NCBI RefSeq assembly: GCF_014842265.1
Contig: NZ_JACYVI010000004.1
Location: 310,001-374,000 of the forward strand
Source: Pseudomonas sp. CFBP 13711
GTDB lineage: Bacteria > Pseudomonadota > Gammaproteobacteria > Pseudomonadales > Pseudomonadaceae
Direction: 5' to 3'
DNA length: 64,000 nt
Numbering within the stretch: position 1 is the first letter of the stretch; each line of letters starts with the position of its first letter. The position numbers and the translations under genes were made by a program. The notes below the pieces were generated by a model that saw only the letters and a list, made by a program, of their open reading frames with translations, did no database searches and was not told the DNA's origin. Below are positions 1 through 8,887 of this stretch, in pieces.

Positions 1-1
1 C

Positions 2-1066
2 ACCATCCTGTTGATGGCCGGGGCGACGACGATCATCGGTCTGTTGCCGACCTACGCGGCAATCGGCGTGACGGCGCCCGTCTTGCTCACCCTCATTCGC
101 TGCGCCCAGGGCTTTTCTGCCGGCGGCGAGTACGCGGGGGCGTGCGCTTACTTGATGGAGCACGCGCCACGCACGCAGCGGGCGTGGTACGGCAGCTTCG
201 TGCCGGTATCGACTTTTTCGGCGTTCGCGGCGGCGGCGATCATTGCCTACGCGCTGGAAGCCTCGCTGAGCGCCGAAGCCATGGGCAGTTGGGGCTGGCG
301 GCTGCCGTTTCTGATCGCAGCGCCGTTGGGGCTGGTCGGGCTGTACCTGCGCTGGAAACTGGACGAAACCCCGGCGTTTCAGGCGGTCAAGCAGGAGCAT
401 GCTGTCGCTCATTCGCCCCTCAAGGAAACCCTGCGCAACCACGGCGCGGCGATTTGCTGCCTCGGCGCGTTCGTGTCGCTGACGGCGCTGTCGTTCTACA
501 TGTTCACCACCTATTTCGCGACCTACTTGCAGGTGGCGGGCGGGCTGAGCCGTGCGACGGCGCTGCTGGTGTCGTTGATTGCCTTGCTGTTCGCCGCCGC
601 CATCTGTCCGGTGGCCGGGGCATTTTCCGACAAGGTCGGGCGCCGCAAGACAGTGCTTAGCACCTGCGTCCTGCTGATCGTGGTGGTGTATCCGTCGTTT
701 TTGATGGCCAGTTCCGGTTCGTTCGTGGCGTCGATCGTCGGCGTGATGTTGCTGGCGATTGGCGCGGTCCTGTGCGGAGTGGTCACGGCGGCGCTGTTGT
801 CGGAGACCTTTCCGACACGCACCCGCTACACCGCTTCGGCGATCACCTACAACATGGCGTACACAATCTTCGGCGGAACGGCCCCGTTGATGGCGACCTG
901 GTTGATCGGCGCGACGGGCAGCAACCTGGCGCCGGCGTTTTACCTGATCGTGATCGCGCTGCTGGCGCTGGCGGGCGGGCTGGCCCTGCCGGAGACATCC
1001 AAAGTGTCGCTGCATGAGGTCGAGGGTTCGCTGACGGCGCGGGGCAGATTGCAGACGGTGGTTTGA
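2..1066 (+). CDS. MFS transporter, metabolite:H+ symporter (MHS) family, 5' end missing
   Basis: This is the C-terminal part of an inner-membrane proton-coupled symporter; the reading frame is open to the left edge, so the true start lies outside the window. About 354 residues are visible, with repeated hydrophobic segments. The loop motif RCAQGFSAGGEYAGA, near visible residue 33, and the later cytoplasmic loop FSDKVGRRKT are typical of the MHS branch (ProP, ShiA and citrate/dicarboxylate carriers). The substrate cannot be told from sequence. The gene ends before a roughly 270-base gap holding a REP palindrome and is not obviously in an operon with the next gene. Family assignment is firm; the substrate is unknown. 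Confidence 0.85.
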   Translation, partial: TILLMAGATTIIGLLPTYAAIGVTAPVLLTLIRCAQGFSAGGEYAGACAYLMEHAPRTQRAWYGSFVPVSTFSAFAAAAIIAYALEASLSAEAMGSWGWRLPFLIAAPLGLVGLYLRWKLDETPAFQAVKQEHAVAHSPLKETLRNHGAAICCLGAFVSLTALSFYMFTTYFATYLQVAGGLSRATALLVSLIALLFAAAICPVAGAFSDKVGRRKTVLSTCVLLIVVVYPSFLMASSGSFVASIVGVMLLAIGAVLCGVVTAALLSETFPTRTRYTASAITYNMAYTIFGGTAPLMATWLIGATGSNLAPAFYLIVIALLALAGGLALPETSKVSLHEVEGSLTARGRLQTVV

Positions 1067-1137
1067 CTGGGGGCGGTGCTCTATGCTCGCGTAGATGTCG
1101 GAATATCTGCTGGAGTTTCGGCGGATTGCAGGCCGTC

Positions 1138-1160
1138 TTCGTGAGCAAGCTCACTCCCAC
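1138..1160. repeat. REP palindrome (GTGAGCAAGCTCAC type)
   Basis: A short imperfect palindrome with core GTGAGCAAGCTCAC followed by TCCCAC. It is the same family as the GCGAGCAAGCTCGC repeats near 37263, 48352, 48419 and 58025. The stem carries a paired change (GTGAG/CTCAC instead of GCGAG/CTCGC), so base pairing is kept. It sits between the MHS transporter and the fsr-like gene. Confidence 0.7.
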
Positions 1161-1334
1161 AAGGGTTGCGCCTGCCAGACGATAACGGGGTGCCAGAACA
1201 ACTGCAACACGCTATCCCACTCACAAATCAGCAACAAAACATGGCAGCCGCGCCCCAAAAAATGGCACATTGGCGACCCCTTGTGCCGCTGACATGTTCT
1301 GTAACGAGTCCGACGGCGCGTCAACGTTCGATGG

Positions 1335-2582
1335 ATGGACCCGATGGCCGTTACTCGCCCTGCAACCGTGCCCGCGACCGATACCCAACCCGTTCCCGCC
1401 CCGCAATCAGCGCAATCAAGCCCCTTGGTCATGCGCATCATCGGTGCGGTGGCACTGGCGCACCTGCTCAATGACCTGATCCAGTCGATCCTGCCTTCGA
1501 TCTACCCGATGCTGAAGGCCTCGTACGGCCTGAGTTTCACCCAGGTTGGGCTGATCACCCTGACGTTTCAGGTCACGGCGTCGTTGCTTCAGCCCTGGGT
1601 CGGCTATTTCACCGACCGTCATCCCAACCCATTGGTGCTGCCGGTTGGCTCGTTGTGCATTCTGGGCGGCGTGATGCTGCTCGCGACCGTCGGCAGCTTC
1701 CCGCTGATCTTGCTCGCCGCAGGGTTGATCGGCATCGGCTCGTCGACTTTTCACCCCGAAGCCTCGCGCATCGCCCGGCTGGCCTCAGGCGGGCGCTTTG
1801 GCCTGGCGCAATCGACCTTTCAGGTGGGCGGCAACAGTGGATCGGCTATCGGGCCGCTGCTGGCGGCGGCGATCATCATCCCGTTCGGCCAGGGCCACAT
1901 CGCCTGGTTCGGGCTGGTGGCGCTGTTTTCCGTAGGCCTGCTGTACGCGATCAGCCGCTGGTACAAGGCGCACCTGGCGCTGTTCAAGATCAAGGCCGGC
2001 CAGGCGGCGACCCACGGGCTGTCGAAACGGCGGGTCACCAGCGCGCTGGTGGTGCTGGCAATGCTGGTGTTCTCCAAGTACTTCTACATGGCCAGCTTCA
2101 CCAGCTACTTCACCTTCTTCCTGATCGACAAATTCCAGCTGTCGGTCGCCAGCTCGCAACTGCACTTGTTCATGTTTCTGGCGGCGGTGGCGGCGGGCAC
2201 GTTCTTCGGCGGGCCGATCGGTGATCGCATCGGCCGCAAGGCGGTGATCTGGTTCTCGATTCTGGGCGTGGCGCCGTTCACCATCGCGTTGCCCTACGCC
2301 GACCTGTTCTGGACCAGCGTGCTCAGCGTGATCATCGGTTTCATCCTGGCCTCGGCGTTTTCGGCCATCGTGGTCTACGCCCAGGAGCTGGTGCCGGGCA
2401 ACGTCGGTATGATCGCCGGCATCTTCTTCGGCCTGATGTTCGGCTTCGGCGGTATCGGCGCTGCATTATTGGGGCACCTCGCGGATCTTCACGGCATCGT
2501 TTATGTCTACACGCTGTGCTCCTACCTGCCGCTGTTGGGCATCCTCGCCATCCTGCTTCCGAGAACTTCAAAAAGATGTTGA
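1335..2582 (+). CDS. fsr: MFS exporter, fosmidomycin-resistance (Fsr) family
   Basis: Predicted 12-segment inner-membrane drug:H+ antiporter of 415 residues, close to the usual Fsr length of about 400. The conserved motif [17 protein letters not shown] follows the first hydrophobic stretch (residues about 40-56), and [21 protein letters not shown], quoted here in parts as FHPEAS and GGRFGLAQS, matches the Fsr/YfnC group. ATG at 1335 is used; ATG 1344 is an alternative. The stop codon overlaps the arsB start in the string ATGTTGA, so the two are probably translated together. Whether the substrate is a drug, an aromatic compound or an arsenical is not known; the link to arsB makes the last worth considering. 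Confidence 0.85.
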   Translation: MDPMAVTRPATVPATDTQPVPAPQSAQSSPLVMRIIGAVALAHLLNDLIQSILPSIYPMLKASYGLSFTQVGLITLTFQVTASLLQPWVGYFTDRHPNPLVLPVGSLCILGGVMLLATVGSFPLILLAAGLIGIGSSTFHPEASRIARLASGGRFGLAQSTFQVGGNSGSAIGPLLAAAIIIPFGQGHIAWFGLVALFSVGLLYAISRWYKAHLALFKIKAGQAATHGLSKRRVTSALVVLAMLVFSKYFYMASFTSYFTFFLIDKFQLSVASSQLHLFMFLAAVAAGTFFGGPIGDRIGRKAVIWFSILGVAPFTIALPYADLFWTSVLSVIIGFILASAFSAIVVYAQELVPGNVGMIAGIFFGLMFGFGGIGAALLGHLADLHGIVYVYTLCSYLPLLGILAILLPRTSKRC

Positions 2583-3859
2583 TAGCCGTCGCGATTTTTC
2601 TGGTCACCATCACCCTGGTGATCTGGCAACCCAAAGGCCTTGGTGTCGGCTGGAGTGCAACCTTTGGCGCAGTGCTCGCCCTGATTTTCGGGGTGGTGCA
2701 CCTGAGTGACATCCCTCAGGTCTGGCACATCATCTGGAACGCCACCGGGACGTTCATTGCGCTGATCATTATCAGCCTGCTGCTCGACGAGGCCGGGTTT
2801 TTCAACTGGGCCGCGCTGCACGTGGCGCGCTGGGGCAACGGCAAGGGCCGGCGGCTGTTCGCGTTTATCGTGCTGCTCGGCGCGCTGGTGTCGGCGCTGT
2901 TCGCCAATGACGGCGCGGCGTTGATCCTCACGCCCATCGTCATGTCGATGCTGCTGGCGCTACGCTTTTCGCCGGCGACCACCCTGGCCTTCGTCATGGC
3001 GGCGGGGTTCATCGCCGACACCGCGAGCCTGCCGCTGGTGGTCTCCAACCTGGTCAATATCGTGTCCGCCGACTATTTCGGCATCGGTTTCAACCGCTAC
3101 GCCTCGGTGATGGTGCCGGTGAATCTGGTCAGCGTCGCCGCCACGCTGGCAGTGCTGATGCTGTTCTTCCGCCGCGATACCCCGAAAACCTTCGACGCCT
3201 CGCAACTGGCCGAACCGTCTTCGGCCATCAAGGACCGCGCGACCTTCAAGACCGGCTGGTGGGTGTTGGGGATTCTGCTGGTGGGCTGTTTTGCCCTGGA
3301 ACCGCTGGGGATTCCCATCAGCGCCATCTCCGCCGTGTGCGCAGCGATCCTGTTGGGCATTGCCGCCAAGGGCCACCGCATCTCGACGCGCAAGGTATTG
3401 AAAGACGCGCCGTGGCAGATCGTGATTTTCTCCCTGGGCATGTACTTGGTGGTGTACGGCCTGCGCAATCAGGGCCTGACCGATTACCTCGCGACCTGGC
3501 TCGATCGCTTTGCCGAACACGGTTTGTGGGGCGCGGCGATGGGCACGGGCGTGCTGACGGCGCTGCTGTCGTCGGTGATGAACAACCTGCCGACGGTGCT
3601 GATTGGCCTGTTGTCCATTGATGCCAGCCACGCCCACGGCGTGCTGCAGGAAGCGATGATTTACGCCAACGTCATCGGCAGCGACCTGGGCCCGAAAATT
3701 ACCCCGATCGGCAGTCTGGCGACGCTGTTGTGGCTGCATGTGCTGGCAAAGAAGGGCGTGACCATCGGCTGGGGCTATTACTTCCGCGTCGGCATCGTGC
3801 TGACCGTGCCGGTGCTGTTGATTACCCTCGCGGCGCTGGTGCTGCGACTGAGCCTGTAA
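2576..3859 (+). CDS. arsB: Arsenite efflux pump ArsB
   Basis: Integral membrane arsenite/antimonite:H+ antiporter that expels As(III) and Sb(III), alone or with an ArsA ATPase. The 427 residues match the family length (429 in E. coli). Characteristic blocks are visible: [20 protein letters not shown] near the N-terminus, [16 protein letters not shown] near residue 108, [20 protein letters not shown] near 141, and [20 protein letters not shown] near 370. The start is ATG 2576, which overlaps the upstream fsr stop by 7 bases; a longer open frame begins at 2516 but would lie inside fsr. No arsR, arsC, arsA or arsH is nearby, so this is an orphan arsB. Its 3' end overlaps the convergent DUF1853 gene by 38 bases. 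Confidence 0.95.
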   Translation: MLIAVAIFLVTITLVIWQPKGLGVGWSATFGAVLALIFGVVHLSDIPQVWHIIWNATGTFIALIIISLLLDEAGFFNWAALHVARWGNGKGRRLFAFIVLLGALVSALFANDGAALILTPIVMSMLLALRFSPATTLAFVMAAGFIADTASLPLVVSNLVNIVSADYFGIGFNRYASVMVPVNLVSVAATLAVLMLFFRRDTPKTFDASQLAEPSSAIKDRATFKTGWWVLGILLVGCFALEPLGIPISAISAVCAAILLGIAAKGHRISTRKVLKDAPWQIVIFSLGMYLVVYGLRNQGLTDYLATWLDRFAEHGLWGAAMGTGVLTALLSSVMNNLPTVLIGLLSIDASHAHGVLQEAMIYANVIGSDLGPKITPIGSLATLLWLHVLAKKGVTIGWGYYFRVGIVLTVPVLLITLAALVLRLSL

Positions 3860-4823
3860 CGCGGCGCGGGTCCGGCACGTTCGGCCACAGGTCCGACACC
3901 AGAAACAGCCGCTCGGCCTCTTCCCAGTGGCCGTCGGCATGGCGAATCAGGCGCACCAGCAGTTGCGCCGGCGACAGCGGGTCGAGGGCGTCCAGCCAGT
4001 CCTGAAACTCACGGGGTGTCCATGCCTCGTCGCAGCGCGCCGGTGCCAGCCAGGCCGGACGCGGCAGCAATTGCCAGCGACCGTCCAGGCTGTTTTCTGC
4101 GTAGTCCGGCCAGTCCTTCTGATGCAACCACGTGCCGCGCAGATGCTCAGGGTGTGCCCCTTGTGGCGGGGCGTCGGTCCTATGCCCGAGATAAAGGGAC
4201 CACGGATAAAACAGATAACCCCCCAACCAGAGCGAAGCGCTGAAGGTCTCCACACCTCGCGCGGCGAGAACGGCTGTGCTTTCCGGGCGCCCTGACATGG
4301 GCAGTTGATGCTCATTAAGGTGGGCGAGCTTCACATCCAGCCGGTCGACGGAGCCGGGACCCAGCCAGTGCGCCGGATCTTCGCCGTCCTGGTCTTCCCG
4401 ACCAAGGTAGAGCTTGATCGCCAGCTCGACGTGGTGAACGCCGTCTTTATCCCGCAGCAGCAGGTCCAGCTCGCCCAGCGTGCGCCCTTCGCCCTGGATC
4501 GGCAGATTCGCCGCGAGCAGCTCGACGTCTGGCGCGTGCTGGATTGCGAATTGCCACAGCCGCTCGTAATACAGCCCGAGCCGGCGCGTCGAGCTTCTCG
4601 CCAGCCAGTCGCTGAGTGCGCTGTCGTCCTGGTCCAGCTGCGTTAAAAAAACTTCAAGCGCCTCGGGCTGCTGCACCCAGTCACTGCCGCTGAGCGGGTG
4701 ACGCTGGGGCCACCGGGTTTCCGCCAGCAGAGGCGGCGACAGGATCACCCACGCCAGGTCACGCACGGTGGGCGTACGCAGCTGACGGGGCAGGGCGCTC
4801 AGGGACGGGAAAGGGTTATTCAT
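3822..4823 (-). CDS. DUF1853 family protein
   Basis: A soluble protein of 333 residues resembling the DUF1853 family of gammaproteobacteria, whose function is not established. Recognisable parts are [14 protein letters not shown] (about residue 81), [15 protein letters not shown] and [13 protein letters not shown], and a C-terminal region rich in tryptophan and proline. GELDLL followed by VELAIKLY resembles a PD-(D/E)XK nuclease core (D then ExK), which is an inference only. The start was taken at ATG 4823 (MNNPFPSL); an upstream in-frame extension to 4895 has no clear ribosome site. The gene is convergent with arsB and divergent from nadK, with a 187-base gap likely to hold both promoters. 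Confidence 0.8.
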   Translation of the reverse strand: MNNPFPSLSALPRQLRTPTVRDLAWVILSPPLLAETRWPQRHPLSGSDWVQQPEALEVFLTQLDQDDSALSDWLARSSTRRLGLYYERLWQFAIQHAPDVELLAANLPIQGEGRTLGELDLLLRDKDGVHHVELAIKLYLGREDQDGEDPAHWLGPGSVDRLDVKLAHLNEHQLPMSGRPESTAVLAARGVETFSASLWLGGYLFYPWSLYLGHRTDAPPQGAHPEHLRGTWLHQKDWPDYAENSLDGRWQLLPRPAWLAPARCDEAWTPREFQDWLDALDPLSPAQLLVRLIRHADGHWEEAERLFLVSDLWPNVPDPRRVTGSVAAPAPRG

Positions 4824-5010
4824 CCAGGCAGAATAGCGGGTGATGGGCGCTTGGGGCCACCGCTCCACCGTCGCCTTCGGAAGCAACCCGTACATTTCGT
4901 ACCCTTGGAACGGCGCTGCTCGAAGGTTGCGCGCAGAGAGCCCATTTGCCGCCCCCGACCCCTTCGCCCATAATCGCGTTCTTTACACGCATCAAGCCTG
5001 CGGGAGCCCC

Positions 5011-5901
5011 ATGGAGCAATTTCGAAATATCGGCATCATTGGTCGCCTGGGCAGTACCCAGGTGGTGGAGACCGTTCGCCGACTCAAGAAATTCCTGATA
5101 TCCCGGCACCTGCATGTGATCCTCGAAGACGCCATTGCCGAGGTCCTGCCGGGGCATGGTTTGCAGACCTCTTCGCGCAAGATGCTCGGCGAAGTCTGCG
5201 ACATGGTCATCGTCGTCGGCGGCGATGGCAGTCTGCTCGGCGCTGCCCGTGCGCTGGCCAAGCACAACGTGCCGGTGCTGGGCATCAACCGTGGCAGCCT
5301 GGGCTTCCTGACCGACATTCGCCCCGATGAGCTGGAAGTCAAAGTCGCCGAAGTGCTCGACGGCCACTATCTGGTGGAAAACCGTTTCCTGCTGCAGGCC
5401 GAAGTGCGCCGCCATGGCGAAGCGATCGGCCAGGGCGACGCCCTTAACGACGTGGTGCTGCACCCCGGCAAATCCACGCGGATGATCGAGTTCGAAATTT
5501 ACATCGACGGCCAGTTCGTCTGCAGCCAGAAGGCCGACGGCCTGATCGTCGCCACGCCCACCGGCTCCACGGCCTACGCGCTGTCGGCGGGCGGCCCGAT
5601 CATGCACCCCAAGCTCGACGCTATCGTCATCGTGCCGATGTACCCGCACACGCTGTCCGGCAGGCCGATTGTCGTCGATGGAAACAGTGAGCTGAAAATC
5701 GTTGTCTCAAAGGACATGACGATCTACCCACAGGTTTCCTGCGATGGCCAGAACCACTTCACCTGCGCGCCGGGTGACACCGTGACCGTGAAAAAGAAGC
5801 CGCAGAAGCTGCGCCTCATTCACCCCCTCGACCACAACTACTACGAAGTCTGCCGGACCAAACTCGGTTGGGGCAGTCGGCTTGGCGGCGGGAGCGACTG
5901 A
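5011..5901 (+). CDS. nadK: NAD kinase
   Basis: Cytosolic ATP-dependent NAD kinase that makes NADP. The protein has 296 residues, the usual size. The phosphate-binding motif VVGGDGSLLGAAR is at residues about 68-80, the second conserved block NRGSLGFLTDI follows near 90, and the C-terminal block GLIVATPTGSTAYALSAGGP lies near 175-195. The start is ATG 5011; the open frame reaches back to 4840 but lacks family similarity there. The TGA overlaps the ATG of the following phosphatase gene (TGATG), so nadK opens a tightly packed set of genes running to about 8858. Confidence 0.97.
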   Translation: MEQFRNIGIIGRLGSTQVVETVRRLKKFLISRHLHVILEDAIAEVLPGHGLQTSSRKMLGEVCDMVIVVGGDGSLLGAARALAKHNVPVLGINRGSLGFLTDIRPDELEVKVAEVLDGHYLVENRFLLQAEVRRHGEAIGQGDALNDVVLHPGKSTRMIEFEIYIDGQFVCSQKADGLIVATPTGSTAYALSAGGPIMHPKLDAIVIVPMYPHTLSGRPIVVDGNSELKIVVSKDMTIYPQVSCDGQNHFTCAPGDTVTVKKKPQKLRLIHPLDHNYYEVCRTKLGWGSRLGGGSD

Positions 5902-6872
5902 TGCTCGATCCCGCGCGTGGCTACGATCTGATCGGTGACGTGCATGGTTGTGCCCAGACCCTTGAGCACTTGCTCGACACCCTTGGTTACCGCTTTCAGG
6001 CCGGCGTCTGGCGCCACCCTGAACGCATCGCCGTGTTTCTCGGCGACATCATCGACCGCGGCCCGCGCATCCGCGAAGCGCTGCACATCGTCCGTGACAT
6101 GGTCGAGGCCGGCCAGGCGTTCTGCATCATGGGCAACCATGAATTCAACGCCCTGGGCTGGAGCACGCCGGCGCCGCCCGACAGCGGCCATGAGTGGGTG
6201 CGCGAACATACGCCGCGCCATGCCCGCCTGTTGGGCGAAACCCTGGCGCAGTTCGAGCAGCACCCCGGTGACTGGAATGACTTTCTCAAATGGTTTTACC
6301 AGCTGCCGCTGTTCATCGACGCCGAGCGCTTTCGTGTCGTCCACGCCTGTTGGGATGCCAGCCTGATCGAGCCCTTGCGCAGCGTTCATGGCGACGGCCG
6401 CATCGATCAGGCCTTCGTGCAGGCCTCGGCGGAGCCGGGCAGTTTTGCCAGCGCGGTGTTTGATCGGCTGCTGCGCGGCACCGACATGCGCCTGCCCCAC
6501 GGCATGACCCTGACCGGTGGCGACGGCCTGACCCGCGCCTCGTTCCGCACCAAATTCTGGGAAGACGACCCGCAGACCTACGGCGACGTGGTGTTCCAGC
6601 CTGACGCGCTGCCGGAGCCGGTGGCCCGTCGGCCGCTGTCCCCCAGCGAGAAAAACGCGCTGCTGCGGTACGGCGCCGATGAGCCGCTGTTGTTCGTCGG
6701 TCACTACTGGCGCAGCGGCATACCCGCGCCGATCCGCCCCAATCTGGCGTGCCTGGATTACAGCGCCGTGCTCTACGGCAAACTGGTCGCCTACCGGCTG
6801 GATCAGGAAACCCAAATTGACCCGGACAAGTTCGTCTGGGTCGACGTCACCCGACCGGAGATAGGTCAATGA
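5901..6872 (+). CDS. Calcineurin-type metallophosphoesterase
   Basis: A 323-residue phosphoesterase of the calcineurin-like superfamily, which uses two metal ions to hydrolyse phosphate esters. Metal-ligand motifs appear in the expected order: DLIGDVHGCAQ (residues about 9-19), VFLGDIIDRGP (about 45-55), and MGNHEFNALGW (about 78-88); GHYW near residue 275 could supply the distal histidine. The physiological substrate is not known. The gene is coupled to nadK through TGATG and to the rhomboid gene through ATGA, an arrangement suggesting one transcript. Confidence 0.85.
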   Translation: MLDPARGYDLIGDVHGCAQTLEHLLDTLGYRFQAGVWRHPERIAVFLGDIIDRGPRIREALHIVRDMVEAGQAFCIMGNHEFNALGWSTPAPPDSGHEWVREHTPRHARLLGETLAQFEQHPGDWNDFLKWFYQLPLFIDAERFRVVHACWDASLIEPLRSVHGDGRIDQAFVQASAEPGSFASAVFDRLLRGTDMRLPHGMTLTGGDGLTRASFRTKFWEDDPQTYGDVVFQPDALPEPVARRPLSPSEKNALLRYGADEPLLFVGHYWRSGIPAPIRPNLACLDYSAVLYGKLVAYRLDQETQIDPDKFVWVDVTRPEIGQ

Positions 6873-7741
6873 GTCCGGTTGCTGTCTTACGCCTGCCGCT
6901 TCAAACCGACCTGAGCGGTTTTGTCGAATTGCTACGGCGCCTCAACGTGCCCCATCGGGTCAGCGAAGAGGCCGGCGAGCAAGTGCTGTGGGTGCCCGAT
7001 GCGCCGCAACTGGCCGATGACATCCGCCAGCTGTATCAGCAATACCCCGAAGGCGACCCGACCGCGCAGTTGCCGCCGGGTCGCGAAGTCGTGGCCGTGA
7101 GCAGGCCGAGCCCGCTGGTGCAAGTGCGCAGCAGCCCGGTGACCAGCGTGGTCTTGCTGCTGTGCCTGATCGTCGCCGGCGTCACGTTGCTCGGCGACAA
7201 CTTCGAGGCCTTGAGCTGGCTGACCTTCAACGACTTCCGCGTCAACGGCGAGTACATCCGCTTCCTGCCGGTGGAAACGTCCCTGGGGGCAGGGCAGTGG
7301 TGGCGGGTCGTCACGCCGATGCTGATTCACTTCGGCCTGCTGCACCTGGTGATGAACGCGCTGTGGTTCTGGGAACTGGGTCGGCGCATCGAAATGCGCC
7401 AGGGCGGTTGGCAATTGCTCGGGCTGACCCTGGCGTTCAGCGCGTTTTCAAATTACGTCCAGTATTTCTGGAGCGGCCCGAGCCTGTTCGGCGGCCTGTC
7501 CGGGGTACTTTATGGCTTGCTCGGCCATTGCTGGATCTTTCAATTGCTCGCCCCCTACCCCATGTATCGTTTACCACGGGGTGTGTTGGGGATGATGTTG
7601 ATCTGGCTGGTGGTGTGCCTGTCCGGCGTCGTCGGTGCGCTCGGGTTTGGCGAAATCGCCAACGGCGCCCACGTCGGCGGACTGATCATCGGTTGTGCTA
7701 CAGGTCTTGTGGGCGGTGCGCTGGCCCGCCGCAAACACTAA
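6869..7741 (+). CDS. glpG: Rhomboid intramembrane serine protease, GlpG-like
   Basis: Inner-membrane serine protease that cleaves within transmembrane segments. The 290 residues comprise a soluble N-terminal domain (about 1-85) and a six-helix rhomboid core. The catalytic dyad is visible as Ser211 in GGLSGVLYG and His268 in NGAHVGG. The HxxxN oxyanion segment is present in HFGLLHLVMNALWFWELGRR, seen as LHLVMNALWFWE around residue 159. The start overlaps the preceding stop (ATGA at 6869). Assignment to GlpG is based on the N-terminal domain plus core; the substrate is unknown. Confidence 0.9.
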   Translation: MSPVAVLRLPLQTDLSGFVELLRRLNVPHRVSEEAGEQVLWVPDAPQLADDIRQLYQQYPEGDPTAQLPPGREVVAVSRPSPLVQVRSSPVTSVVLLLCLIVAGVTLLGDNFEALSWLTFNDFRVNGEYIRFLPVETSLGAGQWWRVVTPMLIHFGLLHLVMNALWFWELGRRIEMRQGGWQLLGLTLAFSAFSNYVQYFWSGPSLFGGLSGVLYGLLGHCWIFQLLAPYPMYRLPRGVLGMMLIWLVVCLSGVVGALGFGEIANGAHVGGLIIGCATGLVGGALARRKH

Positions 7742-7770
7742 AATTGCCCTCTACATTCTGGGAGAACCCA

Positions 7771-8031
7771 ATGTCCTCTTTTGTCGAAATGATCGAAAAC
7801 ATCACCCCGGACGTCTACGAAAGCCTGAAGCTGGCGGTGGAAATCGGCAAATGGTCCGACGGCCGCAAGCTGACCCAGGAGCAACGTGAGCTGTCGCTGC
7901 AGGCGTTGATTGCCTGGGAAGTGCGCAACGTGCCCGAGGACCAGCGCATCGGCTACATGGGCCCGCAAGAGTGCGCCTCGAAGTCGGCGCCAGTGCCCAA
8001 TATCCTGTTCAAATCGGACTCCATTCATTGA
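7771..8031 (+). CDS. YeaC-like DUF1315 family protein
   Basis: A small soluble protein of 86 residues of the DUF1315/YeaC type. Typical features are MIENITPDVYESLKLAVEIG at the N-terminus, KWSDGRKLTQEQ in the middle, and a short C-terminal tail. Function is not established. A good ribosome site (GGGAGAA in TGGGAGAACCCA) precedes ATG 7771, which selects this start over the much longer shadow frame upstream. It follows the rhomboid gene by 29 bases, and its stop codon overlaps the probable TTG start of the DUF2797 gene. Confidence 0.85.
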   Translation: MSSFVEMIENITPDVYESLKLAVEIGKWSDGRKLTQEQRELSLQALIAWEVRNVPEDQRIGYMGPQECASKSAPVPNILFKSDSIH

Positions 8032-8858
8032 TTGAAATCGGCAGAGGCTCCGTCAACAAAATGTCCGCGCGGCTTGAGGCCTCGCGGGTGGAATACGCGT
8101 TCCGGCTGGGTGATTCACAGATCCCGGTCAATCCGCTGATCGGCAAGACCGTGCGCCTTGAGTTTCTGGGTGCGATTCATTGCAGCCATTGCGGCAAGCG
8201 CACCAAAACCAGCTACAGCCAGGGCTATTGCTACCCGTGCATGCTCAAGCTGGCGCAGTGCGACCTGTGCATCATGAGCCCCGAACGCTGCCATCACGAG
8301 CATGGCACCTGCCGCGATCCGGCGTGGGGCGAGCAGTTCTGCATGACCGATCACGTGGTCTATCTGGCCAACTCGTCGGGCGTCAAAGTCGGCATCACCC
8401 GCGCAACCCAGCTGCCGACGCGCTGGCTGGATCAGGGCGCCAGTCAGGCGTTGCCGATTGTGCGTTGCGCCACGCGCCAGCAGTCCGGCTTTGTGGAAGA
8501 CCTGTTCCGCAGCCAGGTGGCCGACCGCACCAACTGGCGCGCGCTGCTCAAGGGCGACGCGCCGGCGGTTGACCTGGCCGCGATTCGTCAGCAACTGTTC
8601 GAGTCCTGCGCCGAAGGCCTGGTCGCGCTGCAGATGCGCTTTGGCCTGCAGGCCATTCAGGTGATGAACGATGTCGAGCCCATCGAGATCCGATACCCGG
8701 TAGAGGCCTACCCGACCAAGATCGTCAGCTTCAATCTGGACAAGGATCCGATCGCCGAAGGCACCCTGCTGGGCGTCAAAGGGCAGTACCTGATCTTCGA
8801 CACCGGCGTGATCAATATTCGCAAATACACGGCGTATCAACTCGCCGTGCATCAGTAG
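8028..8858 (+). CDS. DUF2797 zinc-ribbon-like protein
   Basis: A protein of 276 residues of the DUF2797 family, function unknown. Two cysteine clusters near the N-terminus suggest zinc binding: CSHCGK then CYPC about 20 residues later, and CDLC followed by ERCHHEHGTC. Downstream, LANSSGVKVGITRATQLPTR resembles a GIY-YIG-like core described for this group, with TRW and a later conserved block KIVSFNLDKDPIAEGTL. The start was placed at TTG 8028, overlapping the upstream TGA, because the residues IEIGRGSVNKMSARLEA agree with family N-termini as I know them; ATG 8061 is the alternative. It probably belongs to the nadK-to-DUF2797 transcript. Confidence 0.78.
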   Translation: MIEIGRGSVNKMSARLEASRVEYAFRLGDSQIPVNPLIGKTVRLEFLGAIHCSHCGKRTKTSYSQGYCYPCMLKLAQCDLCIMSPERCHHEHGTCRDPAWGEQFCMTDHVVYLANSSGVKVGITRATQLPTRWLDQGASQALPIVRCATRQQSGFVEDLFRSQVADRTNWRALLKGDAPAVDLAAIRQQLFESCAEGLVALQMRFGLQAIQVMNDVEPIEIRYPVEAYPTKIVSFNLDKDPIAEGTLLGVKGQYLIFDTGVINIRKYTAYQLAVHQ

Positions 8859-8887
8859 CCCGTATTAGCAGAAGAAGGGACAACCGC

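Noticed and set aside
2960..3940. Minus-strand open frame of 326 residues
   Set aside because: It is antisense to arsB and has a shadow composition without domains.
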